The notes beneath the pieces were generated by a model. The model was not told the DNA's origin. It was given only the letters and a program-made list of their open reading frames with translations, and ran no database searches. DNA of 64,000 nucleotides from Calothrix parasitica NIES-267 (GTDB lineage: Bacteria > Cyanobacteriota > Cyanobacteriia > Cyanobacteriales > Nostocaceae), in the NCBI RefSeq assembly GCF_002368095.1, contig NZ_AP018227.1, positions 3,257,563-3,321,562 on the forward strand. The letters are read 5' to 3'. The position numbers and the translations under genes are program-made. Every line of letters starts with the position of its first letter. Positions within the stretch are counted from its first letter, which is position 1. Positions 1 to 8,007 of this stretch are shown here, piece by piece.

Positions 1-895
1 CATCCGCTAATTCTCGCTGTCCGTTTCCATCAACTCCAGCAATACCTAAGATTTCTCTTTCCCGGAGTTCAAAAGAGATATTATTTACAGCATTTACACC
101 TCTATCGTCTATTACTTGCAAATCCTTGACCGATACAATTACTTTTCCCGGAATCACAGAAGATTTATTTAATTGAAAATCAACTTCTCTTCCCACCATT
201 AATGCTGCTAATCTCTGGGGATTGGTTTCGGAAATTTTGCGATTAGCTACTACTTTCCCTCGTCTTAATACCGTGACGGTATCGCAAAGGTTGATTATTT
301 CTTCTAATTTATGGCTAATAAAAATAATCGTATTACCAGCAGCAGCAAGTTGACGAAGAATTTTAATTAAAGACTCAACTTCTGAAGGTGTTAAAACAGC
401 GGTTGGTTCGTCGAGAATCAATAATTTAGCTTGACGGTAAAGAACTTTGAGAATTTCGACCCGTTGCTGAGTTCCGACTGGTAAATCTCCAACTTTTATT
501 TCGGGATTGATTTCTAATCCGTAAGAGTTGGATAAATCAGCTATTTTTTGTTGTTTGTGTTTAAGATTTAACGACCAGTTTTTATCAATTCCGAGAATAA
601 TATTTTCTGTAACGCTCAACTGCGGTACTAGCATGAAATGTTGGTGAATCATACCAATACCGAGTTTAATTGCTGTATTCGCGGATGTGATATTTACAGG
701 TTTATTTTCTAAATAAATTTGTCCGCTATCGGGTTGATAAAGACCGCTGATTATATTCATCAAGGTAGTCTTACCCGCACCATTTTCTCCTAAGATAGCG
801 TGTATTTTTCCAGTTTCTATCTCGAAGCTGATGTTATCGTTAGCTACGAACGAACCAAAAGATTTTGTAATATTTTCTAATCTTAAAAATGTCAT
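1..895 (-). CDS. ABC transporter ATP-binding protein, BMP/sugar importer type (partial)
   Basis: The first 298 codons of the ATPase subunit of a nucleoside- or sugar-type ABC importer with two fused ATPase domains (RbsA/YufO layout). The C-terminus lies beyond the left edge. The start is the ATG at 895-893 (MTFLRLENITKSFGSF). Walker A GENGAGKTT is at residues 36-44, the Q-loop lies in GMIHQHFMLVP, and the Walker B region reads LLILDEPTAV. The signature is LPVGTQQRVEI in place of LSGGQ, as is common in this subfamily. A second ATPase domain starts near VKDLQVIDDRGVNAV. The gene for a BMP-type binding protein follows upstream at 1175-2170 on the same strand, so the two probably serve one importer. 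The substrate cannot be read from sequence. Confidence 0.9.
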   Translation of the reverse strand, partial: MTFLRLENITKSFGSFVANDNISFEIETGKIHAILGENGAGKTTLMNIISGLYQPDSGQIYLENKPVNITSANTAIKLGIGMIHQHFMLVPQLSVTENIILGIDKNWSLNLKHKQQKIADLSNSYGLEINPEIKVGDLPVGTQQRVEILKVLYRQAKLLILDEPTAVLTPSEVESLIKILRQLAAAGNTIIFISHKLEEIINLCDTVTVLRRGKVVANRKISETNPQRLAALMVGREVDFQLNKSSVIPGKVIVSVKDLQVIDDRGVNAVNNISFELREREILGIAGVDGNGQRELAD

Positions 896-1082
896 TTTGT
901 TTATTTATAAGTCTATCTCCGGCTTCCCTCTCCTTCATAAGAAGAGGGATTGAGGGTGAGGTTTTGTATTAATAAATAAGAATAATTGAGGATGATATTT
1001 AATTAAGAGTAAGGGTTTATCAAAAGTAATATTTTAGATTAATAATAGTGCATTTTACTGCGCGATAACACATCTTAGAATA

Positions 1083-1174
1083 TATAGCGGTTTTCGCTTG
1101 AGTCCAACACCCTTGAAACCTCACCCCATCCTGCGGACACTCCTATCCTTATAAAGGAGAAGGGAAGAAGTGAG
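1083..1174. repeat. MITE-like element family A, copy 1 (left end only)
   Basis: The stretch begins TATAGCGGTTTTCGCTTGAG, matching the left terminal repeat of the complete family A copies at 17938-18043 and 39048-39152. It then carries the family's CCTCACCCC and CTTATAAAGGAGAAGG internal segment, but no right terminal repeat is visible before the BMP gene stop. The rest of this intergenic stretch (896-1082) holds only simple CCTCTCCTTCATAAG-type repeats. Confidence 0.55.
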
Positions 1175-2170
1175 TTAACCAATTTTAATTTTATTATCTA
1201 ATATTCTCTGCTTTGCATCTAAAACTTTTTTCCGAACATCTTCGGGTACCATATCGCCAAATTTCCCCAAACTCAGAATATCTGATTTGTCTAAACCAAT
1301 CTTATAAATATCGCCTTTTAATTGTTTATTTTTAGCTAGTTCTGCTATATAAGCTATTGCTAAATCCATTCTTTTAACTGCACTAGTCAATACTGCTTTT
1401 GGTGCTATTTCTAATTGGTCTTTGGTATTTCCAAAAGCATACACACTTTTTTCGGCAGCAGTTTGTAATACTGCTGGTGATGCATTATCTAACCATTGAT
1501 AAATTACATCAGCACCAGTAGAAATTAAGGCTAATGTCGCTTCTTTTGCTTTAGAAGCATCATTCCAATCTCCTGTAAAAGTAGAAGAAACTTTGATGTT
1601 AGGATTAACAGATTTTGCCCCTAATTCTAAACCGCGTAACTCTTCTTCTGTGGCTGCAAATTTTTGTCCTGCAATATAAGCAATCTGATTAGATTTAGTC
1701 ACCGAAGCAGCAATAATTCCACACAAATAACTAGCTTGCTGGTGATTTATACGTAAAGCAGCAATATTATCTCCCTGAATTGCACCGTTAACAGCAATAA
1801 AAAATGTATTGGGAAACTGAGGAGCTACTTGTTGAATTGCAGCATCAAATTGTCCTCCGTGAGCCAATACGAGATTATAATTCTTACGAGCAAAATCTGT
1901 TAAAACCTCTGTTTGTTCCGCTTGGGGAATTTGTTCTAAGAAAGCAGTTTCTCCACCGATTTGCTGTCTAGCTAATTGCACACCCTCGTAACCAGACTGA
2001 TTCCAAGCTTTATCGGTAATCGCTCCCGGAAGTGCAATGGCAATTTTGAAAGTGTCACCATTAGTTGTAGCTGAAGGTTGATTGTTACTACAAGCTTTCA
2101 GTAGTAAACTACCGCCAAAAACTGCCGTACAGTACCCAATAAATTTACGACGATTCAAAATAATTGACAT
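1175..2170 (-). CDS. BMP family ABC transporter substrate-binding lipoprotein
   Basis: 331-residue periplasmic binding protein of the Bmp/PnrA (Med) family, which binds nucleosides or related ligands for an ABC importer. The N-terminus has a twin-arginine-like NRRKFIGYC followed by a hydrophobic stretch and LLLKAC, so it looks like a Tat-exported lipoprotein with the lipidated Cys near residue 27. Family features include ALPGAITDKAWNQSGYEG and the hinge region IYQWLDNASPAVLQTA. It lies upstream of the ATPase gene at 1-895, fitting a binding protein-ATPase pair; the permeases would be beyond the left edge. Its stop is close to repeat sequence. Confidence 0.9.
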   Translation of the reverse strand: MSIILNRRKFIGYCTAVFGGSLLLKACSNNQPSATTNGDTFKIAIALPGAITDKAWNQSGYEGVQLARQQIGGETAFLEQIPQAEQTEVLTDFARKNYNLVLAHGGQFDAAIQQVAPQFPNTFFIAVNGAIQGDNIAALRINHQQASYLCGIIAASVTKSNQIAYIAGQKFAATEEELRGLELGAKSVNPNIKVSSTFTGDWNDASKAKEATLALISTGADVIYQWLDNASPAVLQTAAEKSVYAFGNTKDQLEIAPKAVLTSAVKRMDLAIAYIAELAKNKQLKGDIYKIGLDKSDILSLGKFGDMVPEDVRKKVLDAKQRILDNKIKIG

Positions 2171-2346
2171 TGGAATTAGGTAATTGGTAATTGGGCTTTA
2201 TTTTTCTACAAATCAATTAGTCCTATATTTTACATGTATTAAAACTTTTAGCAGCTAAAAATAAAATATTTTTAATAAAAATTCCTTGCTTTTATCAGCT
2301 TCAAGAGAATTTATTCACTTTAATTTATAACCTTTAGAGGACTCTT

Positions 2347-2393
2347 ACCAATTACCAACTTCCCATTACCAATTACCCATTACCTATTCATAA
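2347..2393. repeat. Heptameric tandem repeat (ATTACCA type)
   Basis: Imperfect 7-bp units such as ATTACCA and ATTACCC follow one another between the BMP gene and ftsW. This is the STRR class of short repeats typical of heterocystous cyanobacteria. The rest of 2171-2543 shows only the terminator at 2399-2414 and AT-rich sequence. Confidence 0.7.
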
Positions 2394-2398
2394 ATAAA

Positions 2399-2414
2399 GC
2401 CCGCAAATGCGGGC
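2399..2414 (-). terminator. Rho-independent terminator of ftsW
   Basis: A perfect 6-bp stem GCCCGC/GCGGGC with a 4-nt loop. Read on the minus strand the stem is followed by TTTATTTATG, so it ends transcription coming from ftsW. The other flank has a run of A, so it may also work in the opposite direction. Confidence 0.7.
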
Positions 2415-2543
2415 GATATAAAAAAACGGTTGGTAAACTGATTTTTATATGAGTCTACTTACAGTTCACCTTACTAACTTGTTTGGGAATAATTCAAGTA
2501 AATTTAATATATGTTTGCTTGTTTGAGAAAAGCGAGTATCAAA

Positions 2544-3755
2544 TCAAGATTTATTCCTATGTAAAAACCGTCGTTCGCGTCTAAGTTTTGTTGACTGTCT
2601 TTGTAGTGGAAGTACGTCTGCTTCGTTGCTTTCTCGCGCAACTCGAATTAATAAAGCTGTGGAAATTAATGTAGCAATTATCGAACTTCCACCATAGCTA
2701 AAAAATGGTAAAGGTAAACCCGTGGTTGGTAAAACTCCACTAGCAACACCAATATTTATAAATGATTGTCCTGTGAGTAAAGTGGTAATCCCGATTGCTG
2801 ACAATCTGTATATAGTACTCTTCGCTTTGAAAGCTACAATCAATCCCAAAGTTGCAAATACAGCTAGCATTACTAACAATGTCATGCTACCAACAAAGCC
2901 AAATTCTTCAGCAAATACAGCAAAAATAAAGTCGCTATCTGCAATCGGTAACCAAGAAAGCTTTTGTTGAGAAAGTCCAAATCCCGAACCCCAAGTATTA
3001 CCAGAACCGACTGCTAATAAACTTTGAATTAATTGATAATCGGTACCTTGTGGGTCGTCCCAAGGATTGAAGAAAGAAGTGATACGCAAGCGCTGATATT
3101 TGTTAACGGTAACGCTCATCAGTGCTAATACCATTCCTGCACCAGCGCTACCTCCTAAATATTTGTAAGGTAAACCACTAGCAAGAGCAATTAACCAAAC
3201 AGTCATTCCACAAAGTGCTGTGGTACTCAAGTTCGGTTGTGCAAGAATTCCTACTAATACAAAGCCAAAAACCCCCAACCAAGCAATGCGAATTCCCCAA
3301 CTAAGTCTTTCCCAATGTCCGAAAACTCGCGCACTTTGTAACACTAAAAATGGTTTGATAAATTCCGAAGGCTGAATTGGGAATCCTCCAATCGATAACC
3401 AGCGACTAGTACCGTAAACCCCCCTAGTTCCCAAACCCGGAACCAGTGTAAGAATAATTAATCCCAAAAACAGCATTAGCAGCCAATGGGATACCCCGAT
3501 TATTTTATGAAAGGGTAAATTAACAATGATATTAAAGATAATTAAGCCCAAAAATACAGTTATCAGTTGACGTTTGAAAAGGAAAAGTCCATCACCATGC
3601 TTAACGTCAGCCACCGGGTAAGAAGCTGAAAATAATACAGCTAAACCTACAAACAGCCAAATCAAGCTTAACCAGCGTAATAAGCGAGCTTCCAAAGCCC
3701 AACTGGATACAGTTTCATCAAGAAATGGAATCAGACGGATTAATTTCAATTTCAC
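2544..3755 (-). CDS. ftsW: FtsW/RodA/SpoVE family cell division protein FtsW
   Basis: 403-residue polytopic SEDS peptidoglycan glycosyltransferase that polymerises lipid II at the septum together with a class b penicillin-binding protein. About ten hydrophobic segments are visible. Typical SEDS stretches are GGFPIQPSEFIKPFLVL, YQLIQSLLAVGSGNTWGSG and LPLPFFSYGGSSIIATL near the C-terminus. The start MKLKLIRLIPFLDETVSSWA is the only sensible one and gives a normal length for cyanobacterial FtsW. It stands alone, with its own terminator downstream at 2399-2414. Confidence 0.93.
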   Translation of the reverse strand: MKLKLIRLIPFLDETVSSWALEARLLRWLSLIWLFVGLAVLFSASYPVADVKHGDGLFLFKRQLITVFLGLIIFNIIVNLPFHKIIGVSHWLLMLFLGLIILTLVPGLGTRGVYGTSRWLSIGGFPIQPSEFIKPFLVLQSARVFGHWERLSWGIRIAWLGVFGFVLVGILAQPNLSTTALCGMTVWLIALASGLPYKYLGGSAGAGMVLALMSVTVNKYQRLRITSFFNPWDDPQGTDYQLIQSLLAVGSGNTWGSGFGLSQQKLSWLPIADSDFIFAVFAEEFGFVGSMTLLVMLAVFATLGLIVAFKAKSTIYRLSAIGITTLLTGQSFINIGVASGVLPTTGLPLPFFSYGGSSIIATLISTALLIRVARESNEADVLPLQRQSTKLRRERRFLHRNKS

Positions 3756-3871
3756 AGCAGAGAAGGTAAATTAGTGGTTTGTGTTCGGGTAATTTATATT
3801 CCGACTTTGCTAGATTCTAATAGTCAATTAGTATTTTCGCCTAGATGTATCGGCTTCATTTATCTTAAGAT

Positions 3872-3905
3872 TTTGGTAATTGGTAATTGGTAATGGGTAA
3901 TTGGG
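3872..3905. repeat. Heptameric tandem repeat (GGTAATT type)
   Basis: About four to five imperfect copies of GGTAATT/GGTAATG sit in the short gap between hemJ and ftsW, ending a few bases from the hemJ stop codon. Same STRR class as the other arrays in this window. Confidence 0.7.
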
Positions 3906-3908
3906 TTT

Positions 3909-4472
3909 TTAATTAGAAACGTTTAATTCTTCTTGTTTTTGCAAGCGTCGTTTACGTGCGTAAAGTTGAATAATAATTGCAAAAATCGAGATTAATATTG
4001 CTGTCCCCCAAGCTGTAAGACTTGTTGGCAAGGTATTTTTGAAGATGGCTAGCAGCACTACTAATCCAAGTAAAACAGTAGGTATTTCGTTGATTCGTCG
4101 CATTTGTAAGCTATTGATGGAACAAGTATCTGTTTCTAGCTGACGAATTAATCTTCCACAGTAAAAATGAAATCCGATTAATAACACCACGAAAAAAAGT
4201 TTAACGTGTAGCCAAGTTTGCTTTAAGACCTCTGGCTCTGTCGCAATAATACATATTGCCATAACAATGGTAAATATCATTGCTGGCATCATGATTAATT
4301 TGTACAGTAGTTTCTCGATGCGGCTATATTCTTCTTTTAAAGCACTTTTGATTGGTTCTTGACGTTCTTCGGCTTCAATGTGATATATAAATAGACGCGG
4401 TAGATAAAATAAGCCTGCGAACCAAGCTACAACCCCAATTACGTGGAATGATTTGAACCAGAGATATGCCAT
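3909..4472 (-). CDS. hemJ: Protoporphyrinogen IX oxidase HemJ
   Basis: 187-residue membrane protein of the HemJ (TIGR00701/UPF0093) family, which oxidises protoporphyrinogen IX to protoporphyrin IX for heme and chlorophyll synthesis and is the usual enzyme for this step in cyanobacteria. The family N-terminus WFKSFHVIGVVAWFAGLFY carries the conserved His10, followed by LPRLFIYHIEAEE. Four or five membrane segments are visible, with RRINEIPTVLLGLVVLLAIF before the last. The length is slightly under the usual 190-200 residues. It lies between ftsW and lysC on the same strand, separated from both by repeats, so an operon is not clear. Confidence 0.9.
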   Translation of the reverse strand: MAYLWFKSFHVIGVVAWFAGLFYLPRLFIYHIEAEERQEPIKSALKEEYSRIEKLLYKLIMMPAMIFTIVMAICIIATEPEVLKQTWLHVKLFFVVLLIGFHFYCGRLIRQLETDTCSINSLQMRRINEIPTVLLGLVVLLAIFKNTLPTSLTAWGTAILISIFAIIIQLYARKRRLQKQEELNVSN

Positions 4473-4557
4473 ATCTTGATGCTTAAGAGGTGGACTATCT
4501 TTATATAATCATAGATGTGTGGGTTTATAAGCCGCAATCAATGCACCCTGAAAAACA

Positions 4558-4600
4558 GTTAACTGTTAACTGTTAACTGTTAACTGTTAACTGTTAACTG
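4558..4600. repeat. Heptameric tandem repeat (TTAACTG)6 overlapping the lysC stop
   Basis: Six near-perfect copies of TTAACTG. The lysC stop codon (4589-4587) and the codons for its last residues (SVNS) lie inside the array, so the repeat has become the 3' end of the gene. Confidence 0.9.
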
Positions 4601-6419
4601 ACTGACCTGGAACTACAAATTCTTCTTCTCCCCCTAATTCAAATGCTGTGTGAATCGCTTTTAAGGCTTTGACTCCTTGATTTTCTGCAACTACGCAACT
4701 GATTTTTATTTCTGAGGTGGTTATCATTTGAATATTGATGCTCTCTTCGGATAAAGACTCGAACATTTTCGCTGCTATTCCTGGTTGTCCTACCATTCCC
4801 GCACCAACGATGCTGACTTTGGCGATTTCCATGTCCAGTACTACTTGACCCCAACCACATTCAGCTGTGGCTTTCTGCAATAATTCTTGGGCTGCTTGTG
4901 CGTCTACTCTTGCTACCGTAAAGGCTATATCTCTGGTCGGAATACCTTTGATTACATGACAGCGTTGGGATTGAATTATCATGTCAACGCTAATATTATT
5001 CCGGGCTAGGGTTCCGAAGATTTTTTCGGCCATTCCCGGTACGTCTGGTACTCTACGAATTCCCAAACGCGCTTGTTTCATGTCTAAAGCTACTCCTCTT
5101 ACTGGTGGTGAGTCAGGGGAGAGGGGAAGAGATGGGGAATGGGAGGGGCTACGGGAATCTGATTCTATTTCAAATGCTTCTCGCAGTGCTGCTACTGCTT
5201 GGTCGCAATCAGCGCTATCAATTACGCAACTCACTTTGACTTCACTTGTGGAAATCATTCTGATGTTTACTCCCCTCTTCGCTAGGGTTGCAAACATTTC
5301 TGCTGCAACACCGGGACGACCAATCATTCCCGCACCGACTATACTTACTTTGGCGATGTTTTGCTGTACCATGACTTCGGCTTCTTCTGTTTCTTGCTCA
5401 GAAGTGCGGAGTGCTGGTGCTATGGCTGATGCAACTGCTTCTGCTTTCTTTAATATTGGTGACATTACTGTAAAGGCAATGTCGTTTGTATTACCGTCGT
5501 GAAGTGACTGAATAATCAAATCTACGTCTACTTGCTGGCGGGAAATTTCCCCGAATAGCTGCGCTGCTACTCCCGGTTTATCCGGTACGCGCAATAATGA
5601 TATTTTGGCTTGATTGGTATCAAATTCAATGTCGTCAACGGGTCGGGCTATTTCTAAATTAACTAGAGAACGAGGTTTTGGTTCTGGTGAATCAACTACG
5701 GTACCTGGGTCATCCGTCCAACTGGAGCGTACCACCAACTGCACTCCGTAATTACGAGCTATTTCCACAGCGCGGGGATGAAGTACTTTTGCTCCCAAAG
5801 AAGCTAATTCCAGCATTTCATCGCTAGTAACTTCTTTCATTAACTGAGCTTGGGGAACCAAACGCGGGTCTGTAGTTAAGATTCCCGGTACATCTGTATA
5901 AATTTCACATTTTTCTGCGCTCAATGCAGCTGCGATCGCAACTGCTGAAGTATCGGAACCACCCCGTCCCAAGGTTGTAATCTCTAATTCTTCGCTGCTA
6001 CTAATTCCCTGAAAGCCAGCAACTACAACTACTCTACCTTCTGATAAGCATTTTTCTATTCGAGAAGTTGCAATATGCAAAATCCGAGCGCGAGTATGTT
6101 CTGCTTCAGTAACAATTCCTACTTGGGCACCAGTCAAAGAAATTGCTGGCTGTCCGATTTCCTGTAAAGCCATACTTACCAAAGCAATAGATACCTGTTC
6201 CCCAGTAGAAAGCAGCATATCCATTTCTCGTTTTGAAGGCTGGGGAGAAATATCCGACGCTAGTTTCACAAGTCCATCAGTAGTTTTTCCCATAGCAGAA
6301 ACTACCACTACCACAGAATTTCCGGCTTTAGCTGTAAGCCAAACGCGCTTTGCTACTGCTTGAATACGTTCAACTGAACCGACAGAAGAACCACCGTATT
6401 TTTGAACTATGAGCGCCAT
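4587..6419 (-). CDS. lysC: Aspartate kinase
   Basis: 610-residue aspartokinase, the first step of the aspartate pathway to lysine, threonine and methionine. The kinase domain (residues 1-245) opens with [15 protein letters not shown] and contains [13 protein letters not shown] and [15 protein letters not shown]. It is followed by four ACT domains in two pairs (about 270-345, 355-420, 447-525, 530-600), the arrangement known in cyanobacteria, which bind feedback amino acids. Between ACT 2 and ACT 3 is an odd Ser/Pro-rich insert at residues 420-441 encoded by repeat-like DNA (5097-5162). The last residues come from a TTAACTG array. The start [10 protein letters not shown] is the family start. 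Confidence 0.95.
   Translation of the reverse strand: MALIVQKYGGSSVGSVERIQAVAKRVWLTAKAGNSVVVVVSAMGKTTDGLVKLASDISPQPSKREMDMLLSTGEQVSIALVSMALQEIGQPAISLTGAQVGIVTEAEHTRARILHIATSRIEKCLSEGRVVVVAGFQGISSSEELEITTLGRGGSDTSAVAIAAALSAEKCEIYTDVPGILTTDPRLVPQAQLMKEVTSDEMLELASLGAKVLHPRAVEIARNYGVQLVVRSSWTDDPGTVVDSPEPKPRSLVNLEIARPVDDIEFDTNQAKISLLRVPDKPGVAAQLFGEISRQQVDVDLIIQSLHDGNTNDIAFTVMSPILKKAEAVASAIAPALRTSEQETEEAEVMVQQNIAKVSIVGAGMIGRPGVAAEMFATLAKRGVNIRMISTSEVKVSCVIDSADCDQAVAALREAFEIESDSRSPSHSPSLPLSPDSPPVRGVALDMKQARLGIRRVPDVPGMAEKIFGTLARNNISVDMIIQSQRCHVIKGIPTRDIAFTVARVDAQAAQELLQKATAECGWGQVVLDMEIAKVSIVGAGMVGQPGIAAKMFESLSEESINIQMITTSEIKISCVVAENQGVKALKAIHTAFELGGEEEFVVPGQSVNS
5097..5162. repeat. In-frame repeat insertion inside lysC
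   Basis: G-rich DNA on the plus strand made of GGGGAGAGGGGAAGAGAT and GGGGAATGGGAGGGG units is read on the minus strand as the Ser/Pro-rich linker [18 protein letters not shown] between ACT domains 2 and 3. Its make-up matches the octamer array GGGGAGAT at 6625-6680. It keeps the frame and sits exactly at a domain boundary. Confidence 0.6.
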
Positions 6420-6624
6420 GATAATTGTATGGGAGATATATGGGGAAGTATGTTACTGTCTCAAAGCCACCACAAAAGGTAAGGCATCAACAAGTATATT
6501 ATTAACAACTTATCAGACAGCATACCCCCTGAGTCCAGTGTATTTTTACATTTTCTCGATTTTTAATATTAAGAAAAAGTAATGAGATTTAAGAGATGGG
6601 AGATAAGGTTAAAAGTTAGGAGAG

Positions 6625-6680
6625 GGGGAGATGGGGAGATGGGGAGATGGGGAGATGGGGAGATGGGGAGATGGGGAGAG
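6625..6680. repeat. Octameric tandem repeat (GGGGAGAT)7
   Basis: Six perfect copies of GGGGAGAT and a seventh ending GGGGAGAG, with no spacers. It lies between the lysC start and the 3' end of the LuxR-type regulator. The rest of 6420-6624 shows no gene; AT-rich sequence upstream of lysC may hold its promoter. Confidence 0.95.
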
Positions 6681-6700
6681 GAAGGAAAATTAATAATTTT

Positions 6701-6887
6701 ACTCCTAACTCATTACTCATTACTCCCAACTCATTACTCATTACTCCTAACTCCTAACTCCTAACTCCTAACTCCTAACTCCTAACTCCTAACTCCTAAC
6801 TCCTAACTCCTAACTCCTAACTCCTAACTCCTAACTCCTAACTCCTAACTCCTAACTCATTACTCATTACTCATTACTCATTACTCT
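6701..6887. repeat. Long heptameric tandem repeat (ACTCCTA/ACTCATT)
   Basis: About 16 copies of ACTCCTA run from 6743 to about 6855, flanked on both sides by ACTCATT variants. The array ends directly at the stop codon of the regulator gene at 6888. This is the longest STRR array in the window. Confidence 0.95.
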
Positions 6888-7607
6888 CTACTGTACGATT
6901 CCCGAACGTAATGCACGTACTGCTGCTTGGGTGCGGTCATCGACACAAAGTTTGCTGAGTATTCCTCGAACGTGGGTTTTTACGGTACCGATTGTCAAGT
7001 ATAGTTCTTTGGCAATTGATGCGTTATCGCACCCGGAGACTATCAGTTCTAATACTTCTAATTCCCGTTTTGTTAATGGATAGGTTTCTATAACTTTTTC
7101 GACTTCTGGATCTACAGCTTCAATTGCAACTGTTCTTGCATCCCCACCTGCTTTTCCTTCGGTGACTTCTTCACGTACTTGTCGCAGTACAATATCTGCA
7201 ATGGCTGGGTCAATCCAAGAACCACTCGAAGCTGTGGAAACAACTGCTTCTACTAATTTATCGCTTTCAATATCTTTCATGCAGTAGGAATCAGCACCAG
7301 CACCAAAAGCTGCTAGTACTGCTTCATCGCTATTCTGCATGGTTAAAATCAATATTTTGGTTTCTTCGCTGTCGATTTCTGCTTGGTATTGCCGAAATTT
7401 TCGGGTTAACTCAATACCGTCTATGTCTGGTAAACCGAGGTCAATTGTAGCGACATCCGGTTTTAAGGTCTTGAGAAGATTTAAACCGGATATTCCATTG
7501 GAAGCTTCACCAACAATTTTGATGTCTTCGCGAGTTTCCAAAGCCGCTCTTAAACCTATCCTAGTTAAATTATGGTCTTCAATTACGACTACTTTTATCT
7601 CACTCAT
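6888..7607 (-). CDS. NarL/FixJ (LuxR-type) response regulator
   Basis: Two-domain response regulator. The receiver (MSEIKVVVIEDHNLTRIGL, phospho-acceptor Asp in VATIDLGLPDIDG) occupies about residues 1-130, and a LuxR-type HTH (LTKRELEVLELIVSGCDN to VKTHVRGILSKL) lies at about 170-235. I choose the ATG at 7607 over one at 7628 because AGAGG lies 10 nt upstream and the receiver begins there; the longer reading adds MGRGFID. It is divergent from the kinase at 8008, so that kinase is a candidate partner, but no target gene can be named. A heptamer array abuts its stop codon. Confidence 0.9.
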   Translation of the reverse strand: MSEIKVVVIEDHNLTRIGLRAALETREDIKIVGEASNGISGLNLLKTLKPDVATIDLGLPDIDGIELTRKFRQYQAEIDSEETKILILTMQNSDEAVLAAFGAGADSYCMKDIESDKLVEAVVSTASSGSWIDPAIADIVLRQVREEVTEGKAGGDARTVAIEAVDPEVEKVIETYPLTKRELEVLELIVSGCDNASIAKELYLTIGTVKTHVRGILSKLCVDDRTQAAVRALRSGIVQ

Positions 7608-8007
7608 ATCAATGAAACCTCTACCCACATTATTTAAAACCCTATTTAAGATAGCAGAACTATTTTATAAGAACGATTATATTTATTGTAATGATATTTA
7701 TCCTCAATTTTTTGAATACTTGTGTTAACAGCGTTGACATATCAAATCATAAGTCTTTTCTTCACAATAGTTATAATTTCATTTTTTGCATTTCATCCTT
7801 GCGATAGATACGCGTATTCAGAATAACTAAACTCTAGAAGCTAGAAAAACCAGGCTTGAAAGATTACTTTTGTAGACAGGAGGAATACACAACAGCAAGC
7901 AGCAGATAATAGACAATCACGCTTTAGTCTACTAAGGAAAGATGGGGAGCGGCGAACCCTTTTTCAAATCTTTTACCAACTCTCTACTCCTTACCCCGAA
8001 ATTAATC
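7608..8007. other. Divergent intergenic region between regulator and kinase
   Basis: About 400 bases, AT-rich, between two divergent signalling genes, and therefore expected to hold both promoters. No clear operator or terminator could be assigned. Bases 7942-8007 are open in the kinase frame, but they read like repeat-derived sequence (GATGGGGAGCGGCGAACCC) and are probably untranslated leader. Confidence 0.5.

Noticed and set aside
4981-5502. 173-codon frame opposite lysC
   Set aside because: Mirror reading of aspartokinase codons; no ribosome site or family pattern.
6625-6887. Regular repeats resembling a CRISPR array
   Set aside because: Units of 7-8 bp follow one another without spacers; these are simple tandem repeats.
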